From the NCBI GenBank assembly GCA_003254905.1, contig QANU01019034.1, forward strand, positions 167,548 through 231,547: a stretch of DNA of 64,000 nt, written 5' to 3'. This document shows, piece by piece, positions 26,661-38,985 of this stretch; positions within the stretch are counted from its first letter, which is position 1, and every line of letters begins with the position of its first letter. The position numbers and the translations under genes were made by a program. The DNA comes from Nissolia schottii (Eukaryota; Streptophyta; Magnoliopsida; Fabales; Fabaceae). The notes beneath the pieces are model-generated. The model was not told the DNA's origin. It made no database searches and was given only the letters and a program-made list of their open reading frames with translations.

Positions 26661-29600
26661 AATAGATAGATGCTTTGAATTAATGACTAATGACGTTTGT
26701 ACAGATCGCTAGTGTAACATTATAGGAAAAGAAAGAAAGGAAAATAATAAATGCATAGGATAAGCTAGTTAGAAATTATTGTAGGTTTCAATTAGGGGTA
26801 TAGAATAACATCATATCATAAATAAAATATAAAATAATAACATATACCTGTATTATATATGCACACTTGACATTGTTATCAAATAAAGCATGGAGATTTT
26901 TTTATTTTTTTTTTGGTGGGGCTACTTATTTTTGTTATATAATTTGGAAAAGAATAAGCAAAAACATATAATAAGCCAAGAAGGCATGGCAAGTGGATTA
27001 GCCTTGCAAAAGCAGCATGTTAAGAAGCGATGATCACTCTAAATGGTAGCATGCCACGATTTGAGTTAAAAGAGATGCATTGGCAAAGATGCTAAAGTTC
27101 CAGCCACCTTCCTTCACCTTTGAAAGTCAATTTAGATGCCTGGATCATTACACAACATTTTCCCCCATTTTTATTTTTGTGCAGTATTTTTTTTGTCTAA
27201 GAGGTGTCTGTCGTTAACATCGATTAATCTTTGTTTGAGACTTTAAGATCACTGAAAGGAATATGTTTCTTTTAATAAATTATTTTTTATACACACTGTC
27301 AAGAATTGAACTTTTGACCAATGTTTGAAAAACCCAGTAATATTATGTTGATATTTTTGTGGAGTTTAGAATTAAATCACAGTTATTTAAGTCTTCCATT
27401 GCTATTTTTAAATTGTTGATGTTGAAGGTACTTATCAGTTATCATATAGTCTTTCTTACTTATTTCGAGTACATTTCTAAAAATTAAATCTCAATTTATA
27501 ACGACAACAATGCTTTTTCTGGTATTGGATGCTCTTTTTATAAACAAATTGATTGATATATATAAAGATTTAAAAGAAATAAATCCATCTAGAAGAGTAT
27601 GTGATTCATTCAAAGTGTTGGTGTCAAAATATATGTCAACATGGTCAGGCCCCTGATTCATTAATATAGGTGAGAAAATAGAAGCAGCCATACATAAATA
27701 TTGATTTGTTTATTGAGTTTACATGTGACGTTCCTAGACTCTATAGACTATTGAGGTATGAATGAAAGAATGGCTGGTAAACGATAACGTGATCCCTCCG
27801 CCTTCTAAGAACCACCCAAATTTAATAGGCTAGACCTTACTACATGGGCAAGGCTACTTTTGCTTTCTCATGCATCTAGAAGCCTATGACTTATTGAATT
27901 TAATTTTGAATTTGATGAATAATTAAAAAAAAAAATTGCACGTACAGTTATGAAATTGAAATTGAATGCCAACCAATACTGGTTAGCCTCGTATGTATAT
28001 TATGGTACGCTAGCGGACAACAAAAGGCACGTGACTTGACTAATACTACAAAATTGGATTTTCCTTTTAAATTTTCTAACTAGACATAATATGTAGGGGC
28101 AAATACATGTATATGGCATTTGAAGAGCAAAATTCCGGATATGTGGGGGAAAGAAAAAATTTACGGATGTATGGGAAACTGGGGCTGAAATCGGCTGTCC
28201 CTGGGCCGATTTCAGCCCCTCTTTTTTTTTTTTTTTAANNNNNNNNNNNNNNNNNNNNNNNNNNNNNNNNNNNNNNNNNNNNNNNNNNNNNNNNNNNNNN
28301 NNNNNNNNNNNNNNNNNNNNNNNNNNNNNNNNNNNNNNNNNNNNNNNNNNNNNNNNNAAAAAAAAAAAGAGGGGCTGAAATCGGCCCAGGGATAGCCGAT
28401 TTCAGCCCCAGTTCCCATACATCCGTAATTTCCCTCCCAAGACCACATTTTGACAAATAAAAGTGAAAGTTGCAATATATATGTAAAAAAACCTAATATG
28501 TACTGATATGTTGTCAAATCGACTTTAATCCTATAGTTGGTGCGGGTTTTGAGCAGTAATGAGCTTATTCAAATAAGTTGAGAAAATCAATTATGTTATT
28601 TATATACTATAAAAATTAATAATTTGTGTATATTATATAAAAAGATAAATATTATAAAGTAAAGTAATAAACATTATAAAAAAAATTATTAAATATATAA
28701 ACAAATAATATTAAACGCATGTGAGTTCGTGCATGTACAAAATATGAAAATAAATATTATTAAACGCATAAACGAGTAATATTAAACACACCTGTGTCTG
28801 TGTACACATTAATACTCAATAACAATGTTTATTTCTCTATTTAGTAATATTTATTTTTTTATTTTAAAATGTTTGTTTCTTTGAATATTGTATGCAAAAT
28901 GTCAATTCTTTTACATGTACAAATGATTTTTTTTTGAGAACGGACAGAAAAAAAAACTGTTAACAATTGTTGGAGATTATTACACTCCCATTATTTGAAA
29001 CTATAGCTTGATAGTAAATCATAATTTTCTACGATAAGTTTATCTAAAATTATGTGTCATGCTATTTTTCTCATTGGATATATTCAAATCGACTTTAATC
29101 CTATAGTTGATGGATTTTGAGCTTATTCAATCAAGTTGGGAGATCAGACAAGAAACACTGTTACCGATTAATCTTTGTGACCACTAATACTCCAATTATT
29201 GAAACTAAAGTAAATCACTATAAATCACATTCCCCCCAACCCCCAAATTGTAACAGTGTCCACATTCATCAAACAAAAAAGCAGAGGATCTTCAGCTTTT
29301 ACTTATTTAATTTGGAAAACTAAAGCGAAAGAAAAAGTTACCTAGAACTACTAGCACAATTATTATTGAGAAGTGAATCCTGTCAATAATACTCGATTTC
29401 ACGTAAAAAGAAAAAAAGAAAAAATCGATTGAGATATACCTGTTTCTGAGTTTTATGGTAACCTCTTCGGATTCGAGTACTGCCCATCTAGAAGTACGTA
29501 CACTTAATTAATGGGTTAATTAAATGTACTCCTTTCAACGCGGAGAAGAACTGATCAATTTCGTTGACTGATCTTTTTTTTTTTTTTTTTAAGTACAAAA

Positions 29601-29887
29601 AGAAAACATTACGCATCTAGAAGTCAAAATGCCAAGATTTTTTATTGTTCATTTTTCTTGCCAACTTCTGGGAAGTGAACACAAGTGAAATCCCATTTTT
29701 CAAAAATTTATTCTTATTCTTCTTTATAAAATAAAAAAATATATAAATTTTCAGTGAATGACGTCGTTGCTGATATATTATTTGATTTTAACCATCTCCC
29801 CTTCTTTATTTCTTATCTCAAAGGATTCTCGTGACTTTCATGTTGACATCCACTACTCTTGTCGGTTTTCAAATAGCGTCATGATGA
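26661..29887. other. intergenic region between transporters A and B, with assembly gap
   Basis: No gene seen. The first 250 bases are the probable 3' untranslated region of copy A. A 119-base run of N (28239-28357) sits at the centre of an inverted repeat listed separately. About 28500-28900 and 29040-29130 contain a repeated phrase (AAATCGACTTTAATCCTATAGTTG occurs in two slightly different settings near 28515 and 29085), pointing to a local duplication or a repeat family. Confidence 0.55.
28161..28428. repeat. nested inverted repeat surrounding the N gap
   Basis: The arms 28161-28238 and 28358-28428 are near-perfect reverse complements across the gap. Each arm is itself a hairpin: in the left arm 28181-28195 and 28205-28219 are perfect 15-base complements around a 9-base loop (stem GGGGCTGAAATCGGC). 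The arms end in T and A homopolymers facing the gap. The palindrome probably caused the gap. Confidence 0.8.
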
Positions 29888-30874
29888 CTTGTTATGGGAC
29901 TTTATATTAAATATAAAAACTTAATGAAATTACAAATATATATATATATATATATGTTCCTTCTCTCGTAGGGTACTTTGACTTGTCTGTGTTACTCGTT
30001 AAAGCTCCTAACCCTTTGAATGGTCTTCTCACTTCTTTATTTTTATTTTATTTTTGTTGATTTTCCTTTCTCTATTATTTATATTTTTTTTTGAGTTATT
30101 ATTATCAGTTACATGCAGCTCTTCCAACATGAACGAATTGCCGCAGCCGCCTAGATTGTTTTTAACTAAGCGTGATTTTGGTTTAAATTCAATTTTAGTG
30201 TATAAAATATTAAAATTACATGAAGCTTAAAAATCCATGACCCGTAGATCATATGAAGAGGCATTTTTACATGCATACAATTTTAATAACTTTAATTTAA
30301 ACAAACCTTAAAACAAAAAAGTAAATTTTTCAATTTTTATTTAAGATCCACTCACATATTTATAAGTTTTTATCAAAGTTATTTTTTAATATATTTAAAA
30401 ATTTCTTACTAGTTCGTACTAATTTTTTTTCCTAATTAGTTACCACTTTAAAAAATCCTTAAACATGATTTTTTTTTTCTTCCTTTAAGCAGTAACTTGG
30501 AAATTCCCTCTGACCATCGGAAACGGAACTCTCCGTTGAGTGTTTCAGACTTGAAACAGAAGAATCATCTTCCCCGTGTTTATTTTCAGCGGAAAAATAA
30601 CACAATTATGTAACTTGGAGCATAAAATTATCAGACTATTGTACTTTTTAGGATAAAAGTATAGATTATTTTCCTGAACAATCTAACAAATCTCTTTACA
30701 AGTCCCCATAGCTCATAAATGAGCCTATTATTATTATTATTATTATTTATTTCTCCATTCCTTTTTCTGGTTGCGTCGTTACAGTCTTTTACGACTAGAT
30801 AGAAATAAATCTGATAAAAATTTCAAAGCTTTGACTTTTCAGTAGCCGCCTCCTTCCATTTTCCCTCTCCCAAC

Positions 30875-30882
30875 ATATAAAT
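30875..30882 (+). promoter_or_regulatory. TATA box candidate of transporter B
   Basis: ATATAAAT follows a pyrimidine-rich CCCTCTCCCAAC and lies 161 bases before the ATG at 31043. The same arrangement is kept upstream of copy C. Confidence 0.5.
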
Positions 30883-31042
30883 CCAAAAGATGTTTTCCAA
30901 CCCCATCAACCATTTCTGTAATTCTTTTTCATTCTTTTCCTTTCTTTCTTTCAACAACACAAACACATTGGCTCTGCCTTTCATTTTTACATTCAAACCC
31001 GAACAAGAAGAAGAGAACTAAGCTGAAGTTGCCGGTTTGGTG

Positions 31043-34000
31043 ATGGAGGGAACTGACATATACAGGGCGAGTAACAGTATTCGAGCGAGAAGCTCCACTG
31101 TGTGGAGGAACAGCAGCGTCGGCGTCGACGCCTTCTCGCGCTCCTCCCGCGAGGAGGACGACGAGGAGGCTCTCAAATGGGCCGCCCTCGAGAAGCTTCC
31201 CACCTACAACCGTCTCAGGAAAGGTCTGCTCACCACCTCCCACGGCGCTCCCAGCGAGGTCGACGTCACCGATCTCGGCTACCAGGAGCGGCAGAGGCTC
31301 CTCGAGAGGCTCGTCAAGGTCGCCGAGGAGGACAACGAGAGGTTCCTCCTCAAGCTCAAGGAGCGTATCGATAGGTAACAACAGCACCATCCTCAAGTGT
31401 TATACTAGACATGCTCCACCTACACTTAGACACTGCAGACATACATGGATACAAGATTGGAGCGTGGGACATGAATTTTGTCCCTCCTCTAGTACTAAAT
31501 ACAACACAACTTTATAGAATGACATTTCAGTTTTAAGTAGCTAGGTGTGATCGATCAAAAACATATTTAACAGGATGCTTCATTATCACCCAAGAGTGAG
31601 TTTGTATGCAGCAGGAATGTTCTAATCTCATTTTTATTCCTTCTGAATTTTGTAGAGTTGGGCTTGATATGCCAACGATTGAAGTTCGGTATGAGCACCT
31701 GAATATTGAGGCAGAGGCCTCTGTTGGAAGCAGAGCTTTGCCTTCTTTCATCAACTCTATTACTAATGTGGTCGAGGTAAACGAGTTTGTTGTGTTCTAT
31801 TCTTTTGAGTTATTTGTTGTGTTTTTGCAATTAGTCTCTTAATTTCTTTGTGTTTTGGTTTTCCATTTCCAGAGTTTTCTGAACATGCTCCATATTCTAC
31901 CAAACAAAAAGAAGCATGTGACTATTCTGAAAGACGTTAGCGGAATCATCAAGCCTCGAAGGATGACACTGCTTCTCGGCCCTCCCGGTTCGGGGAAGAC
32001 CACGCTCCTTCTGGCCTTGTCTGGAAAGCTTGATAAAGATCTTCAGGTGAATGGGAGAGTGACTTACAATGGACATGGGATGAACGAGTTTGTGCCTCAG
32101 AGAACGGCCGCATACATCAGCCAGCATGATGTTCATGTCGGAGAGATGACTGTCAGGGAAACCTTGGCTTTCTCTGCTAGGGTCCAAGGGGTTGGATCGC
32201 GTTACGGTTAGTCCTTTTTTATAACCACCTTGCTAATTTTAACAATATTTTCATAATCTTAATTTTGGAGTGTATGTAGCCTAATCATGACTTGTTCTTG
32301 TGATTTTGGAACAATCTAGACATGCTATCTGAATTGTCTAGAAGAGAGAAAGCAGCAAATATCAAGCCTGATGCAGATATTGACGTCTACATGAAGGTGA
32401 GACTAAGAAACCAATATCGGTCTTTATATCAACAAAATAAGTACTTTTTTCATTGCATCTAATTCGCTTCTAATCGTAATAACAGGCAACTGCAACAGAA
32501 GGCCAGGAATCAAGCATAGTAACAGATTATGTACTTAAGGTAAGTGAATACTGAAAATAAGGTTCAATTCTTTTATGTCATGATTTATTTGAAGGTTTCT
32601 TACATGAAATTGAAAGCCAATACTATTTAATGTTGCAGATTTTGGGACTGGATATATGTGCTGATACTATGGTCGGGGATGAAATGTTGCGCGGTATCTC
32701 TGGAGGACAAAGGAAGCGTGTTACCACGGGTGAGATGCTTGTTGGACCAACAAACGCTCTATTCATGGACGAAATTTCCACAGGGTTGGACAGTTCCACA
32801 ACCTTCCAGATTGTGAGCTCTCTGAGGCAATTTGTTCACATCCTCAATGCAACCGCGGTTATATCTTTGCTCCAGCCAGCTCCTGAAACTTATGATCTTT
32901 TTGACGACATCATCTTGATCTCTGATGGACAAATCGTCTACCATGGACCCCGCGAGTATGTCCTTGACTTCTTCGAAACCATGGGGTTCAGGTGTCCTGA
33001 GAGAAAGGGTGTTGCTGACTTCCTTCAGGAGGTGACTTCAAAGAAGGATCAGGCACAGTACTGGGTGAGAAGAGATGAACCGTACAGATTCGTGACGGTT
33101 ACTCAATTCGCTGAGGCGTTCCAGTCATTCCACATTGGGAGGAGGCTCACAGAAGAGATTGCGGTTCCATTTGACAAGTCTAAGAACCATCCAGCTGCAT
33201 TAACCACTAAGAAGTATGGTCTCAACAAGAAGGAACTCTTGAAGGCTAACTTCGCCAGAGAGTATCTGCTCATGAAAAGGAACTCGTTTGTTTACGTCTT
33301 CAAGCTGAGTCAGGTTGGTTCTAAACAAAACATTGTATTTCATTCATCTAGTTATTATATATTTTTTGCATACATGGTTTTGAGTTTTGACTAATCATTT
33401 TTTGCTCTTTGGTGCTTTCTTTGAATTGCAGCTTTTCATCATGGCATTGATAACAATGACACTGTTCTTTAGGACTAAGATGCATCATAATGACCAGGAT
33501 GATGCTGGTGTTTATGCCGGCGCTCTATTTTTCACGTTGGTGATGATCATGTTTAATGGAATGGCTGAAATTTCCATGACCATTGCTAAGCTTCCTATTT
33601 TCTACAAGCAAAGGGACCTTCTGTTTTATCCCTCATGGGCATATGCTATTCCTTCATGGATTCTCAAGATTCCCGTTTCATTTTTGGAGGTTGCTGTTTG
33701 GGTGTTCCTCACCTACTATGTTGTTGGATTTGATCCAAATGTTGGGAGGTAATGAAGTTATAACTTTTTTATTTGTCATCTGAATATTAATTTACGTGTG
33801 ATGTATGTCGTTACTAATGATGTGAGGACTTGAACTCTGCAGGTTTTTCAAGCAATACCTTCTGCTGTTATTTGTCAACCAAATGGCTTCTGGATTGTTC
33901 CGAGCCATTGCAGCACTTGGTAGAAACATGATCGTTGCCAACACATTTGGGTCCTTTGCAATTCTTGTACTTCTTTCGTTGGGTGGTTTCATTCTATCAA

Positions 34001-37000
34001 GAAGTAAGTTCATTTCACACACAATACACATCACATGTTTAACATTGTTGCCTTTGACCTTATCATATGCTTATTGCATTTCATTTTCATTGCCAATGAA
34101 ACAACAGAGAGCATCAAGCACTGGTGGATTTGGGGTTACTGGATTTCACCTCTGATGTATGGACAAAATGCTATGATGGCCAATGAATATCTTGGGAACA
34201 GTTGGCACAATGTAATAACTTCTTGAACTTGCAACTTCAGAATTTTTATTTTTTTAATTGGATTCCAGTAAAGGAATGTGCATAGAGGCCTAATTTATTT
34301 TGCTTTTCCAATTACAGTCTACTAGCAACTTGGGAGTTGATTTTCTGGAGAGCCGTGGATTCTTCACGCATGCATATTGGTACTGGATAGGCCTTGGGGG
34401 AGTGGCTGGATTTTTGTTCTTATTCAACGCTTTGTTTGGCATTGCTCTAGAGATCCTCGGCCGTGAGTATTTTTCTCATCATTAGTACTTCAATACTCTT
34501 ACACTGATGCAAGAGTTTGTATTAATTAATATGCATTTTCAATGTGCAGCATTTGATAAGCTACAAGCAACAATTACTGAAGAATCAGAAGATGTACAAG
34601 AGGTTGAATTGCCACGCATAGGTCAGCAATCTTCAGGAGCAGAAGATGCTGTTGTGGAGTCTAGCCATGGAAACAAAAAGGGAATGGTTCTTCCTTTTGA
34701 ACCACATTCCATCACTTTTGATGAAGTTGTGTACTCTGTTGACATGCCACAAGTAAGTCACGTTCTTTAATAGTGTGGTTTCTATTTTAAATGTGCTTTA
34801 GTCAAAAACAATTTGAGCCTTAAACTCTTTGGAATTCATCTTTCAGGAAATGAAGGAACAAGGTGTACAAGAGGACCGGCTAGTGCTTCTGAAGGGTGTT
34901 AGCGGCGCATTCAGGCCTGGTGTTCTCACTGCTTTGATGGGTGTGAGTGGTGCTGGCAAAACTACTTTGATGGATGTTCTGGCCGGTAGAAAAACTGGTG
35001 GATACATCGAAGGAGACATAAAGATTTCTGGTTACCCTAAGAAGCAAGAAACTTTTGCTAGAATCTCAGGTTACTGTGAGCAGAATGATATCCACTCGCC
35101 TCATGTTACAGTTTACGAGTCCTTGCTCTACTCGGCATGGCTTCGTCTAGCTTCAGGAGTCGATTCCAAAACTAGAAAGGTTAGTAGTACCTGCCGCACA
35201 AGACACCACTATGGTTATTTTTCCCTTAATCAAAATTATCTTTCTAAGCTTAGAGGCTAATTGTGTAAAAACTTTTCTGCAGATGTTCATTGAGGAAGTC
35301 ATGGAACTCGTGGAGCTGACCCCATTGAGGAACTCACTGGTTGGTTTGCCTGGTGTGAGTGGTCTCTCGACCGAGCAGCGCAAGAGGCTGACTATTGCGG
35401 TCGAATTGGTGGCTAATCCATCCATAATTTTCATGGATGAGCCTACCTCTGGGTTAGATGCCAGAGCTGCCGCGATTGTTATGAGAACTGTCAGGAACAC
35501 AGTGGACACAGGGAGAACTGTTGTCTGCACCATCCATCAGCCTAGCATTGACATATTTGAAGCTTTTGATGAGGTGAGTGTGGTGATAATGATAAAATGA
35601 TGCTGCATTCTATAGTTTCTTTCTCCATTAGAATTGAATCTAACATATCTTACTTTCTTATGATTCTAGCTATTCCTAATGAAGCGTGGTGGACAAGAAA
35701 TATATGTTGGGCCACTAGGTCGCGAATCCGCCCATTTGATCAAGTATTTCGAGGTAGGAGCCTACTTAAAAGTTCAATATTAACTCTTCATTGAAACAAC
35801 TACAGTTCTTATTCTTAATAACAATCACTGATTTCCCCAAAATTTTCCACTGTCTATAGAGCATTGAAGGAGTGAGTAAAATCAAGGATGGATATAACCC
35901 AGCAACTTGGATGTTGGAAGTTACAACTACAGCCCAAGAGCTTAGCTTAGGCCTTGATTTCACTGAAGTATACAAAAACTCTGATCTGTATAGGTAAGCC
36001 AATGCATATGGACATATGAACTGAATTCACTAGCAATATATATTTTGCAAAATGCTTAGTAATGTTTTTTTACATGACTCTTTCAGGAGAAACAAGCAGC
36101 TTATACAAGAGCTGGGACAGCCTGCACCTGGTTCAAAGGATCTTCATTTCCCATCTCAATACTCACAACCTTTATGGGTCCAATGCCAAGCTTGCTTATG
36201 GAAACAGCGCTTGTCTTATTGGCGTAATCCACCGTACACTGCCGTGAGGTTTTTCTTCACCACTTTCATAGCCTTAATGTTTGGAACCATGTTCTGGGAC
36301 CTTGGAGGCAAAACGTAAGTCCAAAAATTTCAGCAATTTTTGGATATCAATACACATTCTAATTCATTTTTTCCCTCTTTAAATCTAATTCCTTCTCTGG
36401 TGACTTACAGATCAACTAGACAAGACTTGCTCAACGCTGTCGGTTCGATGTACAGTGCGGTCCTCTTCCTTGGAATACAGAATTCTTCCTCTGTTCAGCC
36501 GGTGGTAGCCGTCGAAAGAACTGTCTTTTATAGAGAAAGAGCTGCTGGAATGTATTCTGCCTTACCCTATGCATTTTCACAGGTGACTCCAAAATTCATT
36601 AATCAACCTTATAAACATGATTTGTACTATGGTTTTTTTGCATACTCACTCCATTTTGTGACAACAGATTGTGGTCGAACTACCTTATATCTTCGCGCAA
36701 TCCGTGACATACGGTCTCATAGTTTATGCCATGATTGGATTCGACTGGACAGTAGAGAAATTCTTCTGGTATCTGTTCTTCATGTACTTCACATTGTGCT
36801 ACTTCACCTTCTACGGAATGATGTCTGTGGCAGTGACACCAAATCACCATGTTGCCTCCATCGTCGCCGCTGCATTCTATGGAATCTGGAATCTCTTCTC
36901 AGGATTCGTCGTCCCTAGGCCTGTAAGTGTTGCCAAATTGGTCCAATTGATGAACATTTTTCATATATGCATACTTTTTATTGTTACTTACCATTTTCTG

Positions 37001-37279
37001 ACCTTTTTTGTATGACAGAATATGCCTGTGTGGTGGAGGTGGTACTACTGGGCATGTCCAGTGGCATGGACAATTTATGGATTGGTTGGATCACAATTTG
37101 GAGATATTAATGACTATATGGAAATTGAAAAGAAGTCAGTGAAAGATTTCATTCACAGTTACTTTGGTATCAAGCATGACTTCATTGGAGTTAGTGCTGT
37201 TGTGGTTGCTGGGATTGCAGTGGGCTTTGCCTTCATTTTTGCTGTTGCAATCAAGGCCTTCAACTTCCAAAAGAGATAG
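31043..37279 (+). CDS. PDR1-like: PDR-type ABCG transporter, copy B (19 exons)
   Basis: Exons: 31043-31374, 31656-31776, 31873-32206, 32320-32396, 32486-32539, 32639-33313, 33432-33748, 33843-34003, 34108-34211, 34318-34462, 34550-34752, 34847-35179, 35283-35573, 35670-35753, 35860-35993, 36087-36314, 36411-36582, 36668-36922 and 37019-37279, giving 1426 aa. The N-terminus ([12 protein letters not shown], then [20 protein letters not shown]) is that of the PDR1/ABCG40 cluster of plasma-membrane transporters for abscisic acid, sclareol-type terpenoids or phenolics. NBD1: Walker [10 protein letters not shown] (187-195), SGGQR (327-331), LFMDE (347-351). NBD2: GVSGAGKTT (873-881), LSTEQ (980-984), IIFMDE (1000-1005). 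Membrane domains lie at about 500-760 and 1120-1426, and the protein ends in NFQKR. All conserved motifs look intact, so B is the best candidate for the ancestral function. Exon 1 is strikingly GC-rich. Substrate is not deducible. Confidence 0.95.
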
Positions 37280-37993
37280 AGATTAGAGACCCTTTTTCCA
37301 AACTTGAAGGATTCTTCATCAAATATTTATTTATTTATTTTTTTTTGTTTTCAATTTTCTCTTTTGTTATATTTGTATCTATTGTATTCATGCAAAAACT
37401 TATTTCCTCTCTAGTGCTAATGTGCATCTGCTTTTGCAAGTGTAACAAGCTTATGAAAGATGTTACTTTTTGTATTATTTTTTTAATTATCAATGAAAAT
37501 AATGTGCTTTGAGGCCAGCCACCCTATGATAATCTCTTTCAGAGTTCTGAATTCTCTGTTCCCTCATGATAATCGGTTTTCATTCACTCAACTGAGTGCT
37601 AAATTGTAATGGACATGATTGTAATTGAGGAAACTATAGACATATTATATATGTATGGTTACATGTAATTGATGAAACAAATAATAGCAAGAACAGTTGG
37701 CCGCACTATTTTTCAGTTTTCACAACCTAATGCACTATCTTAAGCTTAGTGTAAGATATTGACCAAAAATGAAAAAATGCTGGGTGTTTAATGTTAGATA
37801 AAGCTGAGTTGCAAGTGCTGCTAATTCAGCAATTTGAGTGTTTAGTCATTGATGATGCAGATGCTCCTGCAAATGCAAAATATTAAAGAAAATTTTCAAG
37901 AGTAAAGTGAAAAATTATTTTTCGGACACATTTCACATCTTTTTCTCTTCTTGTCAATATTTTTTGGGTGAGAAAAATAATATTACTTGATTT
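37280..37993. other. 3' flank of transporter B
   Basis: Contains the probable 3' untranslated region (AT-rich, with AATGAAAATAATG near 37490) and has a close counterpart after transporter C. No gene is seen before the tRNA. Confidence 0.6.
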
Positions 37994-38066
37994 TGGAGAT
38001 GCAGGGTATCGATCCCTGTACCTCTCGCATGCTAAGCGGGCGCTCTACCATCTGAGTTACATCTTC
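37994..38066 (-). tRNA. tRNA-Ala (AGC), slightly degenerate
   Basis: On the minus strand, from 38066, the sequence folds as a tRNA of 73 bases with anticodon loop CTTAGCA (AGC, Ala) and a T arm with perfect CAGGG/CCCTG pairing around ATCGATA. Compared with the plant nuclear tRNA-Ala pattern it has A-C mismatches in the acceptor stem (position 2), the D stem (position 10) and one in the anticodon stem. It may be poorly functional or a tRNA-derived relic. Being inside duplication unit 1, it has a copy at 46954-47022. Confidence 0.7.
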
Positions 38067-38176
38067 ATGCCTTCTGCAGCTTTTATTTATCCATTTTGTA
38101 GTTTTGTTTTGGCCAAAGGCCCACCCGTTACTCTAATAAAATAAAACAGTTTGATTGGGTTGCTCATTGGATTTGC

Positions 38177-38985
38177 CGGAGGTGAATCTTCGTCGTCGGC
38201 GGCAGCGCTAGGGTTTCGGACCCGTTTTTCCACACTAGAATTGGCATTCTTGCACAAGAGCACAGCGCACTTGGGGCTCAATTTCGCGAGCCTCAGAACC
38301 CTAGGAAAGTCCCTCCGCCGAGAATCTGGGTAGCGGCTTTGGCTGTTGAGGCAGGTGACGCGAAGGTGGGTGGCGGGTTTGTCACGGTGTCAATCAGCAC
38401 ATCTGGAGGTAGGTGACGCGGAGATCTGCAGAGAAGCAGGGCAACACGGCGGTGAGGCGCGGGAGAGAAGAGACCAGAACGGCGGCACAGTGGGGTGGGA
38501 CGGCGCTGGTTGGGGCTCGAGAGAGCGATGACAGACTCGGGAGAGAGATGGGAGGCTCGAGAGAGAGATGAGAGGCTCGAGAGAGAAGGTCGACGGCGGG
38601 GCGGCGGAGAGGAGCGGCGGGGGTGGACTACGGCGGAGGGGGTGCGNTGGGGTTGGATGGTAAAGGGTGGGATGGGGTGGGGGCTGTTTGCAATGGTAAA
38701 GGAGGGTTGGGGCTATTTGCAAATTATTTTTTTAAAAATTTTAATTAAAAAATGGGTCGAGTTAGGTGGTCTGGGTCATGGGTTAAGTTTTAGGTTATGT
38801 CACGTGGTATCTTACGTAGTGAGCCGCGTCAGCGTCTAAGACGTCAACGTCAGCGCAGTCAACTTCCATCTAGCTCTAAGGATCAAAACCAAACTTTTAA
38901 ATTTTACAGATACTAAAACTTTAAAAACTAACATCAAATTTTTTAATGTTATAAAAATTAAAAACTTAATTAACCCTATTTTCTA
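38177..38985. mobile_element. GC-rich 809-bp insert exactly between the two duplication units
   Basis: This block has no counterpart in either unit. About 38177-38700 is GC-rich, full of CGGCGG, and carries tandem GAGAGAGATG-type phrases near 38520-38590. The rest is AT-rich with ACGTCAACGTCAGCG and ends in a stretch like AAGGATCAAAACCAAACTTT, a phrase typical of interspersed repeats. It looks like a transposon remnant that captured gene-like DNA. One N lies at 38647. No terminal repeats or target duplication were found. Confidence 0.5.

Larger units (their letters stand above)
29888..38176. repeat. tandem duplication unit 1 (promoter, transporter B, 3' flank, tRNA-Ala)
   Basis: This 8.3-kb block aligns end to end with 38986-47164. 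Homology starts with CTTGTTATGGGACTTTAT here against CTCGTTACGAGACTTTAT in unit 2, and ends at GCTCATTGGATTTGC in both. It includes about 1.15 kb upstream of the ATG. Indels exist, for example an intron 1 that is 138 bp longer here. Confidence 0.9.

Noticed and set aside
28212-28517. Open frames passing through the N gap
   Set aside because: They consist mostly of unknown residues and homopolymer-derived lysine or phenylalanine. No evidence of coding.
36340-36918. 192-codon + strand frame in transporter B (and its counterpart 45360-45878 in C)
   Set aside because: It begins in the correct frame in exon 17 but reads through the following intron and then runs in a wrong frame of exon 18. The spliced paralogue frame explains the region.
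38390-38839. Open frames on both strands of the GC-rich insert
   Set aside because: Composition is low-complexity (Arg/Gly/Glu or Pro/Ser/His), interrupted by an N, and frames are open on both strands as expected from GC-rich repeats. No domain.
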